DNA of 8,341 nt from an uncultured Rubrivivax sp. GTDB taxonomy: Bacteria > Pseudomonadota > Gammaproteobacteria > Burkholderiales > Burkholderiaceae_C. Position numbers and translations under genes: made by a program. Location: assembly GCA_937967345.1 (NCBI GenBank), contig CALBTN010000018.1, positions 1 through 8,341 of the forward strand, written 5' to 3'. The notes under the pieces were generated by a model. The model saw nothing but the letters and a program-made list of their open reading frames with translations. It had not been told where the DNA came from and did no database searches. Each line of letters opens with the position of its first letter. Position 1 is the stretch's first letter. This document shows positions 1-7,659 of this stretch, in pieces.

Positions 1-2032
1 CGCCCAGCACGATGTCGGCCGCTTCCTTGGCGGCCTCGGTGCCCTTGCGGCCCATCGCCACGCCGACGTCGGCGCGCTTCAGCGCCGGCGCGTCGTTGAC
101 GCCGTCGCCGGTCATCGCCACCACTTGATCGCCGCGCTGCAGCGCCTGCACCAGCCGCAGCTTGTGCTCGGGGCTGGCGCGGGCGAAGACGTCGACCTCG
201 CGGGCCACCCGCTGCAGCGCGGCGTCGTCGAGCAGCTCGATCTCGGCGCCGGTCAGCGCCGGCTTGCCCACGCCGATCGCCAGCTGCGCGCCGATCGCCT
301 TGGCCGTCTCGGCGTGGTCGCCGGTGATCATCTTCACGCGGATGCCGGCGGCGTGGCAGTCGGCCACCGCGCGCACCGCCTCGGCGCGCGGCGGATCGGC
401 GATGCCCAGCAGCGCCAGCATGGTGTAGCCGTGTTCGACGTCGCTGAACGCCAGCGCCGCGCCTTCAGGGGCGGCGCGACGGCACGCCAGGCCGAGCAGG
501 CGCAGTCCGCGCGCCGCAATGTCGGTGGCGCTGCGCCGCCAGGTGTCGACGCCGATCGGCCGCTCGCCGCCGGGGCCGAGCTCGGTGCTGCAGATGTCGA
601 ACATCTGCTCGGGCGCGCCCTTGACGAAGATCCACGGCTGGCCGTCGCCGTCGTGGTGGGCACTGGCCATGAAGCGGTGCTTCGACTCGAAGGGAATCGA
701 GTCGAAGCGCGGCCAGGCCGCCTCGGCCGGCGCCTGCACCAGCCCGGCCTTGTGGCCCAGCACCAGCAGCGCGCCTTCGGTCGGATCGCCGACCACCGCC
801 CACTGCCCGTTGTCCTCGGCCAGCCGCGCGTCGTTGCACAGTACGCCGGCGCGCAAAGCCAGCGCCAGCGCCGGGTGGCGCCCGGCATCGACCACGCGCC
901 CGCCGCAGTTGAACTCGCCGTGCGGCGCATAACCCGCGCCCGTCACCGCCACGTCCAACCCGGCGCAGACCACGCGCTGCACCGTCATCTCGTTGCGCGT
1001 GAGCGTGCCGGTCTTGTCCGAACAGATCACCGTCACCGAGCCCAGCGCCTCCACCGCGGGCAGGTGGCGCACGATCGCCTGGCGCTGCGCCATGCGCTGC
1101 ACCCCCAGCGCCAGCGTGATGGTCATGATCGCCGGCAGGCCTTCGGGAATCACCGCGGCGGCCAGCGCCACCGCCATCATGAACATGTCGGACGCGGCGT
1201 GGCCGCGCAGCATCACGCCGACCGCGAAGGTCGCCGCACAGGCCGCCAGGATCACGAACGCGAGCCAGCGGCCGAAGCGGTCGATCTGGCGCAGCAGCGG
1301 TGTCTTTTCGGCGCTGACGCCGGCCAGCAGCCGCTCGATGCGGCCGATCTCGGTGTCGCTGGCGGTGGCCACCACCACGCCGCTGGCCTGACCGTAGGCC
1401 ACCAGCGTGCCGGCGTAGGCCATGCCAGTTCGCTCGGCCAGCGGCGCCTGTGGATCGACCGCGGCCGTGTCCTTGGCCACCGGTTGCGACTCGCCGGTCA
1501 GCGTCGACTCGTCGACGCGCAGCTCCTTGACCTGGAGCAGGCGCAGGTCGGCACCGATCCGGTCGCCCGAGGCCAGCAGCACGACGTCGCCCGGTACCAG
1601 CTCGGCGGCGTCGATCTCGATGCGCTCGGCGCCGCGCAGCACCGTGGCGCGCGGCGCGAGCAGCGAGCGGATCGCGTTCAGCGCCGATTCGGCGCGCCCC
1701 TCCTGGACGAAGCCGATCAGCGCATTGACCAGCACCGCGGCGAGCAGCACCGCGCTGTCGACCCAGTGGCCGAGCGCGGCAGTGATCACCGTCGCGCCCA
1801 GCATCAGGTACAGCAGCAGGTTGTGGAACTGCGCCAGCAGCCGCAGCAGCGCCGGGCGGCGCGGCGGCGCACGCAGCCGGTTCGCGCCGTAACGGGCCAG
1901 CCGCTCGCGTGCGGCATCGGCATCGAGCCCGCCGGCGCCGGCCGCCAGCTGGCGCAGCACCGCATCGTGCGGCAACGCGTGCCACGGCGGCGTCGCGCCG
2001 GACGCGGCGCTTGTCTCGGACGCGGGCGGCAT
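1..2032 (-). CDS. P2-type cation-transporting ATPase (PEGLP class, Ca2+-ATPase/CtpF-like), 3' part missing
   Basis: This inner-membrane P-type ATPase uses ATP to move a cation. The reading frame is open from the ATG at 2032 to the left edge, giving 677 codons of an expected 900 or so; the last membrane segments are outside. In order are the cation-ATPase N-terminal domain (about 16-60), helices M1-M2 (about 63-108) and the actuator motif TGES (179-182). Next come M3-M4 with IPEGLPA (295-301), then the phosphorylation site DKTGT (D339). FESKHRF and KGAPE (K471) mark the nucleotide domain, and TGDGVND (641-647) the hinge. P-E-G-L-P indicates a P2 pump and excludes a CcoI-type copper pump, which would show C-P-C or C-P-H and N-terminal metal-binding motifs. 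The start is chosen because the family motif PWHAL begins at residue 16; it lies 7 nt after the usp stop. Calcium is a guess from class; the M5-M6 residues that would decide ion choice are not visible. Confidence 0.94.
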   Translation of the reverse strand, partial: MPPASETSAASGATPPWHALPHDAVLRQLAAGAGGLDADAARERLARYGANRLRAPPRRPALLRLLAQFHNLLLYLMLGATVITAALGHWVDSAVLLAAVLVNALIGFVQEGRAESALNAIRSLLAPRATVLRGAERIEIDAAELVPGDVVLLASGDRIGADLRLLQVKELRVDESTLTGESQPVAKDTAAVDPQAPLAERTGMAYAGTLVAYGQASGVVVATASDTEIGRIERLLAGVSAEKTPLLRQIDRFGRWLAFVILAACAATFAVGVMLRGHAASDMFMMAVALAAAVIPEGLPAIMTITLALGVQRMAQRQAIVRHLPAVEALGSVTVICSDKTGTLTRNEMTVQRVVCAGLDVAVTGAGYAPHGEFNCGGRVVDAGRHPALALALRAGVLCNDARLAEDNGQWAVVGDPTEGALLVLGHKAGLVQAPAEAAWPRFDSIPFESKHRFMASAHHDGDGQPWIFVKGAPEQMFDICSTELGPGGERPIGVDTWRRSATDIAARGLRLLGLACRRAAPEGAALAFSDVEHGYTMLALLGIADPPRAEAVRAVADCHAAGIRVKMITGDHAETAKAIGAQLAIGVGKPALTGAEIELLDDAALQRVAREVDVFARASPEHKLRLVQALQRGDQVVAMTGDGVNDAPALKRADVGVAMGRKGTEAAKEAADIVLG
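679..708. repeat. Perfect 12-bp inverted repeat inside the ATPase gene
   Basis: Bases 679-690 (GCTTCGACTCGA) and 697-708 are perfect reverse complements separated by the 6-nt spacer AGGGAA. A G-C pair and a T-G wobble could extend the stem. It lies in the ATPase nucleotide-binding domain, where it encodes R-F-D-S-I-P-F-E-S-K-H-R. Part of the symmetry comes from the repeated F-D-S / F-E-S. There is no T-run, so it does not look like an intrinsic terminator. Confidence 0.75.
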
Positions 2033-2039
2033 CGGCGTG

Positions 2040-2951
2040 TCAGGCCGCGCCGGCGGCATCGCCTTGCTGCACCGAGATCAGCACATCGGCGCTGCACTCG
2101 GCCAGCACAGTGCGCGTCGTGCTGCCCAGCAGCAGTTCGTCGAGCGCGTGGCGCCCCTGGCGGCCGATGACGATCAGATCGCAGTCGCGCGCCTGCTCTT
2201 CCTCGACGATCACCTTCCACGGATCGGCGCCCTGCGGCGCCGCCAGCTCCAAGCGCTGCGCCGGCAGCGCGCAGCGCTCGGCCAGCGCATGCAGCTGCTG
2301 CCGCGCCTCGGTGCGCGCGGCCTCGCGGTAGTGCGTCAGCACGCCCTCGCTGACGCCGGCCAACTGCATGCGGCCCAGGAAGGGCACGGTCACCGCGTGC
2401 ATCAGCACCAGCGTGGCCTGCGGCGCGATGCGCGCGGCCAGGCGCAGCGCGTCCAGGCTCGACGGCGAGAAGTCCACCGGCACCAGCACGCGCCGGTACG
2501 GCTCATGGGCCAGCTGCCGCACCATCAGCACCGGCTGGTGCGAGCGCCGCGCGATGCGCTCGGCGGTCGAGCCGATCATGCCGGCGCGCACGAAGCCCGC
2601 GCCGCGCGTGCCGGTGACGACCAGCCTGGCAGCCAGTGCATCGGCCAGCTGCACCACCCGCTGCACCGCATGGCCTTGCAGCAGCTGCGCGTCGACCTGC
2701 AGCGCATGGCGCTGGCGGAACTCGTCGGCCAGCAGTTGCAGCCGGGTGCGGGCATCGTCCTCGAGCGCCTGCGTCGCGCCGCCGTCGCCCGCCCAGCGGC
2801 GCAAGGTGTCGATGAAATCGGCCGTCAGCACATGCGCCAGAGCCAAGGTGGCGCCGTGATCGTGAGCAATGCGCGCGGCACGGTCGACCGCGTGGCGCGA
2901 GCCGGCCGACAAGTCGGTGGCGGCGACGATGGTGGTTCCCAGCGTGGTCAT
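2040..2951 (-). CDS. Universal stress protein with two UspA domains
   Basis: This 303-residue soluble protein is two Usp domains in tandem (about 5-146 and 152-295), roughly twice a single UspA. Each domain starts with a beta-strand and an ATP-site aspartate: D12 in VAATDLS and D160 in VPVDFS. Each also carries an intact G-x2-G-x9-G-S/T nucleotide-binding motif, G114/G117/G127-S-T and G263/G266/G276-S-T. ATP binding is therefore likely, as in MJ0577-type Usps, rather than the non-binding UspA type. Tandem Usps are typically induced by hypoxia, stasis or other stress. The ATG at 2951 is chosen because the family N-terminus (TTIVAATDLS) begins there; an in-frame ATG at 3050 would add 33 proline- and arginine-rich residues. 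No strong ribosome site is visible. The P-type ATPase starts 7 nt after the stop, so the two are co-transcribed. Confidence 0.95.
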   Translation of the reverse strand: MTTLGTTIVAATDLSAGSRHAVDRAARIAHDHGATLALAHVLTADFIDTLRRWAGDGGATQALEDDARTRLQLLADEFRQRHALQVDAQLLQGHAVQRVVQLADALAARLVVTGTRGAGFVRAGMIGSTAERIARRSHQPVLMVRQLAHEPYRRVLVPVDFSPSSLDALRLAARIAPQATLVLMHAVTVPFLGRMQLAGVSEGVLTHYREAARTEARQQLHALAERCALPAQRLELAAPQGADPWKVIVEEEQARDCDLIVIGRQGRHALDELLLGSTTRTVLAECSADVLISVQQGDAAGAA

Positions 2952-3143
2952 CGCGGCTTGCTCAATGGCGGTACGGCTGTGCACAGGGCCGGCCAAGCGA
3001 GGCCCGGCGCAACCAGGCGCGGCATCGAACGGTGGTCTGGCACGAACCAACGCAGGTCGCCCAACGCCTGGCCGACCGCCCGCCTACCGGGGGCGGCCGC
3101 ACCGATGCTAACCGCAGCCGTGCGCCGGGCCGCGCCGCGCGCA
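2952..3143. other. Intergenic gap between the TauE/SafE-type gene and usp
   Basis: This 192-nt stretch is the largest gap in the window and the most likely place for a promoter of the usp-ATPase pair, on the minus strand. It contains a small inverted repeat, CCGCCC at 3076-3081 and GGGCGG at 3091-3096 with a 9-nt loop. I found no T-run after it, no TTGAT-N4-ATCAA FNR/Anr-type site and no well-spaced -35/-10 pair. Read-through from the cco operon therefore remains possible. Base composition is as GC-rich as the genes. Confidence 0.5.
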
Positions 3144-3857
3144 TCAAGACAAGCAGTAGGCGACAACGCGATGGAACAGGTCGTGGCCCAGCGCCCACGC
3201 CGACGCGCCGGCCAGCGTCGCGCCGGCCAGGCGCACCGCCCAGGCGCTGGCCTGCAGCGCGCCAGCGCCGGCGCCGCCGGCCAGACGCGCAAACAACCAG
3301 GGCGCCAAGCCCAGCCCCGCGGCGCTGCTGGCCGCGAACACGGCCATCGCCAGCGCGCCGCCCCAGGCCGAATTGGCCAACGCGGCCATGAGCAGCGCCG
3401 ACTGCAACAGGCCGCAGGGCCAGGCCACCCACAGCAGCCCCGCCGCCGACGCGCGCGCCGGCCCGTGCATGCGCTGCCAGCCGCCTTGGCCGCCTTGCTG
3501 CGGCGCCAGCTGGCGCGTGCCGCGCCCCAGGTTCTCCAGCCAGCCCGGCTGACGGCCCTGCCACAGCAACCACAAGCCCAAGCCAAGCGCGGCGCAGTGC
3601 AGCAAGGTCCACAGCGGCCGCAGCACCGGCGACAGCTGCCCAAGCTGCGCCAGCGCGCCCACGCTGGACGCCGCGACCGCGCCGGCAGCCGTATAACCCG
3701 CGACGCGCCCCAGATGGAACAACCATGGCGCGGCCCGCGGCGCGTGGGCGCGACAGCCGTGCAGCAGTGCCGCGCTGGCCGGCCCGCACATCGCCGCGCA
3801 ATGCGGCGCCCCGGCCACGCCCAGCATCAGCGCGCCGACGATCAGTGCCAGATCCAT
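3144..3857 (-). CDS. Sulfite exporter TauE/SafE-type (UreH/DsbD-like) membrane protein
   Basis: This 237-residue polytopic inner-membrane protein has about six hydrophobic stretches and an inverted-repeat style layout. The first helix ends in GAPHCAAMCGP (H19, C20, M23, C24, G25), the signature H-C-x-x-M-C-G motif of the family. FHLGR lies at about 47-51, and the second half carries the matching AWPCGLLQSAL (P147, C148, G149). Members with these motifs are commonly annotated TauE/SafE or cytochrome-biogenesis-like proteins and recur beside cbb3 genes. Cys, His and Met near the membrane suggest handling of a soft metal such as copper or of thiol redox, but the substrate is not known. The ATG is 7 nt after the preceding stop, so this is the probable last gene of the cco operon. 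A 192-nt gap follows. The family call is good; the name 'sulfite exporter' should not be read as function. Confidence 0.88.
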   Translation of the reverse strand: MDLALIVGALMLGVAGAPHCAAMCGPASAALLHGCRAHAPRAAPWLFHLGRVAGYTAAGAVAASSVGALAQLGQLSPVLRPLWTLLHCAALGLGLWLLWQGRQPGWLENLGRGTRQLAPQQGGQGGWQRMHGPARASAAGLLWVAWPCGLLQSALLMAALANSAWGGALAMAVFAASSAAGLGLAPWLFARLAGGAGAGALQASAWAVRLAGATLAGASAWALGHDLFHRVVAYCLS

Positions 3858-3864
3858 CGCCCGC

Positions 3865-4128
3865 CTACGACGGCCGCAGCGGTGCCGCGCCTTGCGGGCG
3901 GCCGCACAGCAGCAGCGCCAGCGCGGCGGCGAACGCGCTCACCGCCCAGAACAGCAAGAACGCGAGCGTGTACACCGCGTTCGGTGCCAGGTTCAGCGTC
4001 TCGCCGCCGAACCAGCGCAACTCGCGCGGATCGACCAGCGCGAACACGATCAGCTCCAGCACCGAGGCCGCCAGGAACGCCGCCCACAGCACACCGAACA
4101 AGCGTTGACGCGGCGGCTGCAGGTTCAT
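3865..4128 (-). CDS. Small two-helix membrane protein of unknown function in the cco operon
   Basis: I do not recognise a named family. The product has 87 residues with two clear hydrophobic segments (about 10-32 and 50-74). They are joined by a polar loop containing VDPRELRWFGGE, with a basic N-terminus and a proline-rich C-terminal tail. The positive residues suggest both ends are cytoplasmic and the W-F-G-G loop periplasmic. It starts 21 nt after the FixH-like gene and ends 7 nt before the TauE/SafE-like gene, so it belongs to the same transcript. Similar small proteins next to cbb3 genes are, as I recall, present in other beta- and gammaproteobacteria, but I cannot verify this here. Location suggests a part in oxidase assembly or stability; no catalytic or metal-binding residues stand out. 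Confidence 0.8.
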   Translation of the reverse strand: MNLQPPRQRLFGVLWAAFLAASVLELIVFALVDPRELRWFGGETLNLAPNAVYTLAFLLFWAVSAFAAALALLLCGRPQGAAPLRPS

Positions 4129-4149
4129 CGCGCGATGCGCCCGGGCGGC

Positions 4150-4404
4150 TCAGTGTTTGGGCGTGGCGGCATGGTTGCGCCCTTGCATCGCCGGCAGCTT
4201 GGCAGCGTCCTGCGACTTCATCTGCTGCACCGGCGGGCGCGTCAGCACGTCTTCAGCGCCGTCGGCGGCGATCGCCGCGGTGATCAGCGCGGCGACCACC
4301 ACGACCATCGGCCCGCCGATCACCAGCCAGACCATGCCCACCCGCCACCAGGGCTGGGCCGGATCGTTGCCGTCGGGGGTGGCTGGCTTGTCGGTTGGCT
4401 TCAT
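4150..4404 (-). CDS. ccoH: Short FixH/CcoH-like membrane protein
   Basis: This 84-residue protein has a hydrophilic, proline-rich start, then PWWRVGMVWLVIGGP leading into one membrane helix (about 24-47), then a short hydrophilic tail. The P-W-W/Y-R-x...-I-x-x-P lead-in and the position directly after ccoG are those of FixH/CcoH, a single-helix protein that stays associated with the cbb3 complex and is needed for its assembly or stability. Classical FixH has about 150-170 residues with a large periplasmic domain, and that domain is nearly absent here. There is no frameshift remnant downstream, because the next gene begins 21 nt after the stop. It may therefore be a short family variant or an analogue. 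The start is 23 nt after the ccoG stop and lacks a clear Shine-Dalgarno sequence. Expression as a gene is well supported; the family name is moderately sure. Confidence 0.72.
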   Translation of the reverse strand: MKPTDKPATPDGNDPAQPWWRVGMVWLVIGGPMVVVVAALITAAIAADGAEDVLTRPPVQQMKSQDAAKLPAMQGRNHAATPKH

Positions 4405-4427
4405 CGTCGGATGGGGGGCAAGAGGCT

Positions 4428-5906
<1,479 letters not shown>

Positions 5907-5915
5907 CGCCCGCGT

Positions 5916-6830
5916 CTACTTGGCCGCGACCGCGGCGGTCTGCGACAAGCTCCAGACATAGGCCGCGAGCACGTGGATCTGCTCGGCGCTGAGGCGCTCG
6001 CCGAAGGCCGGCATGATGTTGGTCTTGCCGTTGTTGATCATCGACACGATCGCCGCCTCGCCCCAGCCGTGCAGCCAGACCTTGTCGGTCAGGTTCGGCG
6101 CCCCCAGCGCCACCATGCCCTTGCCGTCGGGGCCGTGGCAGGCGGCGCAGACCGCGAACTTCGGTTTGCCCAGCTGCGCGGCGGCGCTGTTGTGCGGGCT
6201 GCCCGACAGGCTGAGCACGTAGTGCGCGACGTTGCGCACGTCCTGCGCGGTGCCCACCGCCTCGGCCATCGGCGGCATCACCCCGGTGCGCCCGTTGGTG
6301 ATGGTCTCGACGATGTTCTCGAGCGAGCCGCCGTGGAGCCAGTCGCCGTCGGTCAGGTTGGGAAAGCCCTTGCTGCCGCGGGCGTCGGAGCCGTGACACT
6401 GCGCGCAGTTGTTGCCGAACAGCCGCTCGCCGATGCCCATCGCCGCACTGTCCTTGGACAGCTCCTCGGCCGACTTGCCGGCGAACTTGGCGAAGATCTG
6501 CGCGATCTGCTCCTGCGCGCGCTGCTGCTCGTTCTTGTACTGGCCGACGCTGGTCCAGCCGAGCGTGCCGGCGAACTTGCCCAACCCCGGGTACAGCGCC
6601 AGGTAGATGGCGCCGAACACCACGGTGATGATGAACAGCCACAGCCACCAGCGCGGCAGCGGGTTGTTCAGCTCGCGCAGGTCCACGTCCCAGACGTGGC
6701 CGGTGGTGTTGTCGTCGGCCATCACCTTGCGCTGGCTGGCCACGAACAGCAGCCACAGACACCACAGCAGGCCGATCACCGTGGTGGCGGCGACGAAGAT
6801 CGACCAGCCCCCATGCACGAAATCGCTCAT
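5916..6830 (-). CDS. ccoP: cbb3-type cytochrome c oxidase subunit III, dihaem cytochrome c (CcoP)
   Basis: CcoP takes electrons from soluble or membrane cytochrome c and hands them to CcoO. The 304-residue protein has two hydrophobic helices near the N-terminus (about 9-31 and 62-82), so it is the two-helix form of the subunit. The linker has the family motif DLRELNNPLPRWW (about 50-62). Two cytochrome c domains follow. The first has CAQCH (C142, C145, H146) with M185 or M188 in GVMPPM as the probable distal ligand. The second has CAACH (C228, C231, H232) with M273 in NIMPAF. The two domains look like an internal duplication, each with an N-L-T-D...W-L-H-G segment. The start is set by GGAGAA and by the 4-nt overlap with ccoQ. 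ccoG follows after 9 nt. Identification is firm. Confidence 0.98.
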   Translation of the reverse strand: MSDFVHGGWSIFVAATTVIGLLWCLWLLFVASQRKVMADDNTTGHVWDVDLRELNNPLPRWWLWLFIITVVFGAIYLALYPGLGKFAGTLGWTSVGQYKNEQQRAQEQIAQIFAKFAGKSAEELSKDSAAMGIGERLFGNNCAQCHGSDARGSKGFPNLTDGDWLHGGSLENIVETITNGRTGVMPPMAEAVGTAQDVRNVAHYVLSLSGSPHNSAAAQLGKPKFAVCAACHGPDGKGMVALGAPNLTDKVWLHGWGEAAIVSMINNGKTNIMPAFGERLSAEQIHVLAAYVWSLSQTAAVAAK

Positions 6831-6997
6831 CGTTGTTCTCCGCGGGCCTCGATGCCCGCATCGTCGTCGGCAAACGGCAGCCGGGCCGCCTCGTCGAAGG
6901 CTGCGCGGCGCCTCGAGCTCCAGCTCCAGACCCAGATGCCCAGAAACAGCGCCAGACCGGCCACCATCACCAGCACGCGCAGATCGTTCACGTCCAT
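6827..6997 (-). CDS. ccoQ: cbb3-type oxidase small subunit CcoQ (FixQ)
   Basis: This 56-residue protein begins MDVNDLRVLVMVAGLALFLG and has one membrane helix at about residues 7-26. A basic S-S-R-R-R stretch and an acidic C-terminal tail (FADDDAGIEARGEQR) follow. The layout is that of CcoQ/FixQ, the non-haem small subunit that in studied species stabilises the assembled oxidase, especially the association of CcoP. Position between ccoO and ccoP is diagnostic, because the sequence itself is poorly conserved. The ATG is 14 nt after the ccoO stop and has only a weak purine-rich GGCGGG upstream. The TGA overlaps the ccoP start as ATGA, so translational coupling of ccoQ and ccoP is likely. Confidence 0.93.
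   Translation of the reverse strand: MDVNDLRVLVMVAGLALFLGIWVWSWSSRRRAAFDEAARLPFADDDAGIEARGEQR
6836..6841 (-). promoter_or_regulatory. Ribosome binding site of ccoP, inside the end of ccoQ
   Basis: The minus strand reads GGAGAA with a 5-nt spacer before the ccoP ATG at 6830. It decides the ccoP start in favour of 6830 over an in-frame upstream ATG at 7031, which would lie inside ccoO and add 67 residues of unconvincing sequence. Confidence 0.7.
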
Positions 6998-7011
6998 CGT
7001 CGCACCCGCCG

Positions 7012-7632
7012 TCACTTGACCAGCGTGCCAATGCCTTGCAGGTAGGCGATCACCGCCTCGAGCTCGGTCTTGCCCTTGACCGCCTCGGCCGCACCGGCGA
7101 TGTCCTCGTCGCTGTACGGCACGCCCAGCGTGCGCAGCGCCTTCATCCGCGGCTCCATCTGCGCCGGGTCCACGCTGGCCTTTTCCAGCCACGGGTAGGC
7201 CGGCATGTTCGACTCGGGCACCAGGTCGCGCGGGTTGATCAGGTGCAGCCGATGCCATTCGTCGCTGTACTTGCCGCCCACGCGCCACAGGTCGGGGCCG
7301 GTGCGCTTGCTGCCCCACTGGAACGGGTGGTCGTAGACGTACTCGCCGGCCAGCGAGAACGCGCCGTAGCGCAGCGTCTCGGACCGGAACGGCCGCACCA
7401 TCTGCGAGTGGCAGTTGTAGCAACCCTCGCGGATGTACACGTCGCGCCCGGCCAGTTGCAGCGCGGTGTACGGCTTCAGGCCCGGCACCGGCTGCGTGGT
7501 CGACTTCTGGAAGAACAGCGGCACGATCTCGACGATCCCGCCCACGGCCAGCGTGATCAGGATCAGCACGATCATCAAGAAGTTGTTGGTCTCGATCTTC
7601 TCGTGGCCGCTGGGTGCGGTGTTTTGCGCCAT
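7012..7632 (-). CDS. ccoO: cbb3-type cytochrome c oxidase subunit II, monohaem cytochrome c (CcoO)
   Basis: CcoO passes electrons from CcoP towards the CcoN haems on the periplasmic side of the inner membrane. The 206-residue product has the usual family length. A short cytoplasmic start is followed by one membrane anchor at about residues 19-41. The c-type haem motif CYNCH (C71, C74, H75) sits in the family-typical context REGCYNCHSQMVRPFRSE. The segment ESNMPAYPWLE contains M143, the probable distal haem ligand, and the motif GPDLWRVGGKYS is also characteristic. The start is supported by AAAGGA 9 nt upstream and by the family-like N-terminus. The gene is 27 nt after ccoN and 14 nt before ccoQ, so it is co-transcribed. 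Nothing unusual was seen. Confidence 0.98.
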   Translation of the reverse strand: MAQNTAPSGHEKIETNNFLMIVLILITLAVGGIVEIVPLFFQKSTTQPVPGLKPYTALQLAGRDVYIREGCYNCHSQMVRPFRSETLRYGAFSLAGEYVYDHPFQWGSKRTGPDLWRVGGKYSDEWHRLHLINPRDLVPESNMPAYPWLEKASVDPAQMEPRMKALRTLGVPYSDEDIAGAAEAVKGKTELEAVIAYLQGIGTLVK

Positions 7633-7641
7633 GGCAGGCAG

Positions 7642-7647
7642 TCCTTT
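7642..7647 (-). promoter_or_regulatory. Ribosome binding site of ccoO
   Basis: On the minus strand the sequence AAAGGA lies in the ccoN-ccoO gap, 9 nt before the ccoO ATG. It is one of only two clear Shine-Dalgarno sequences in the window, and it supports the ATG at 7632 as the ccoO start. Confidence 0.6.
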
Positions 7648-7659
7648 GAGCTGATTCGT

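Noticed and set aside
1..2032. ATPase read as CcoI, the copper pump of cbb3 assembly
   Set aside because: The fourth-helix motif is IPEGLPA rather than C-P-C/C-P-H, and there is no N-terminal C-x-x-C metal-binding domain, so it is a P2-type pump.
125..2170. Plus-strand open frame of 681 codons opposite the ATPase and usp genes
   Set aside because: The translation is rich in Arg, Ala, Gln and His with no domain or membrane pattern. It is the antisense shadow of strongly GC3-biased genes whose minus-strand frames show full family motifs.
2040..3050. Longer usp starting at 3050 (336 residues)
   Set aside because: The 33 extra residues are proline/arginine-rich and precede the normal beginning of a Usp domain. 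The ATG at 2951 fits the family.
3076..3096. CCGCCC/GGGCGG inverted repeat after the TauE/SafE-type gene as a terminator
   Set aside because: The stem is only 6 bp with a 9-nt loop and no T-run on either strand, which is expected often by chance in such GC-rich DNA.
3503..3516. 14-nt perfect palindrome GCGCCAGCTGGCGC
   Set aside because: It is inside the TauE/SafE-type coding sequence and made of common GC-rich codons, with related CAGCTGG stretches elsewhere. No sign of function.
2037..4283. Plus-strand open frame of 748 codons
   Set aside because: It is a low-complexity Arg/Ala/Gln product running antisense across usp, the TauE/SafE-type gene and the two small membrane protein genes. It has no motif and no credible start.
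5916..7031. Longer ccoP starting at 7031 (371 residues)
   Set aside because: It would overlap ccoQ completely and enter ccoO. The extra N-terminus has no family likeness, while GGAGAA and the ATGA overlap support 6830.
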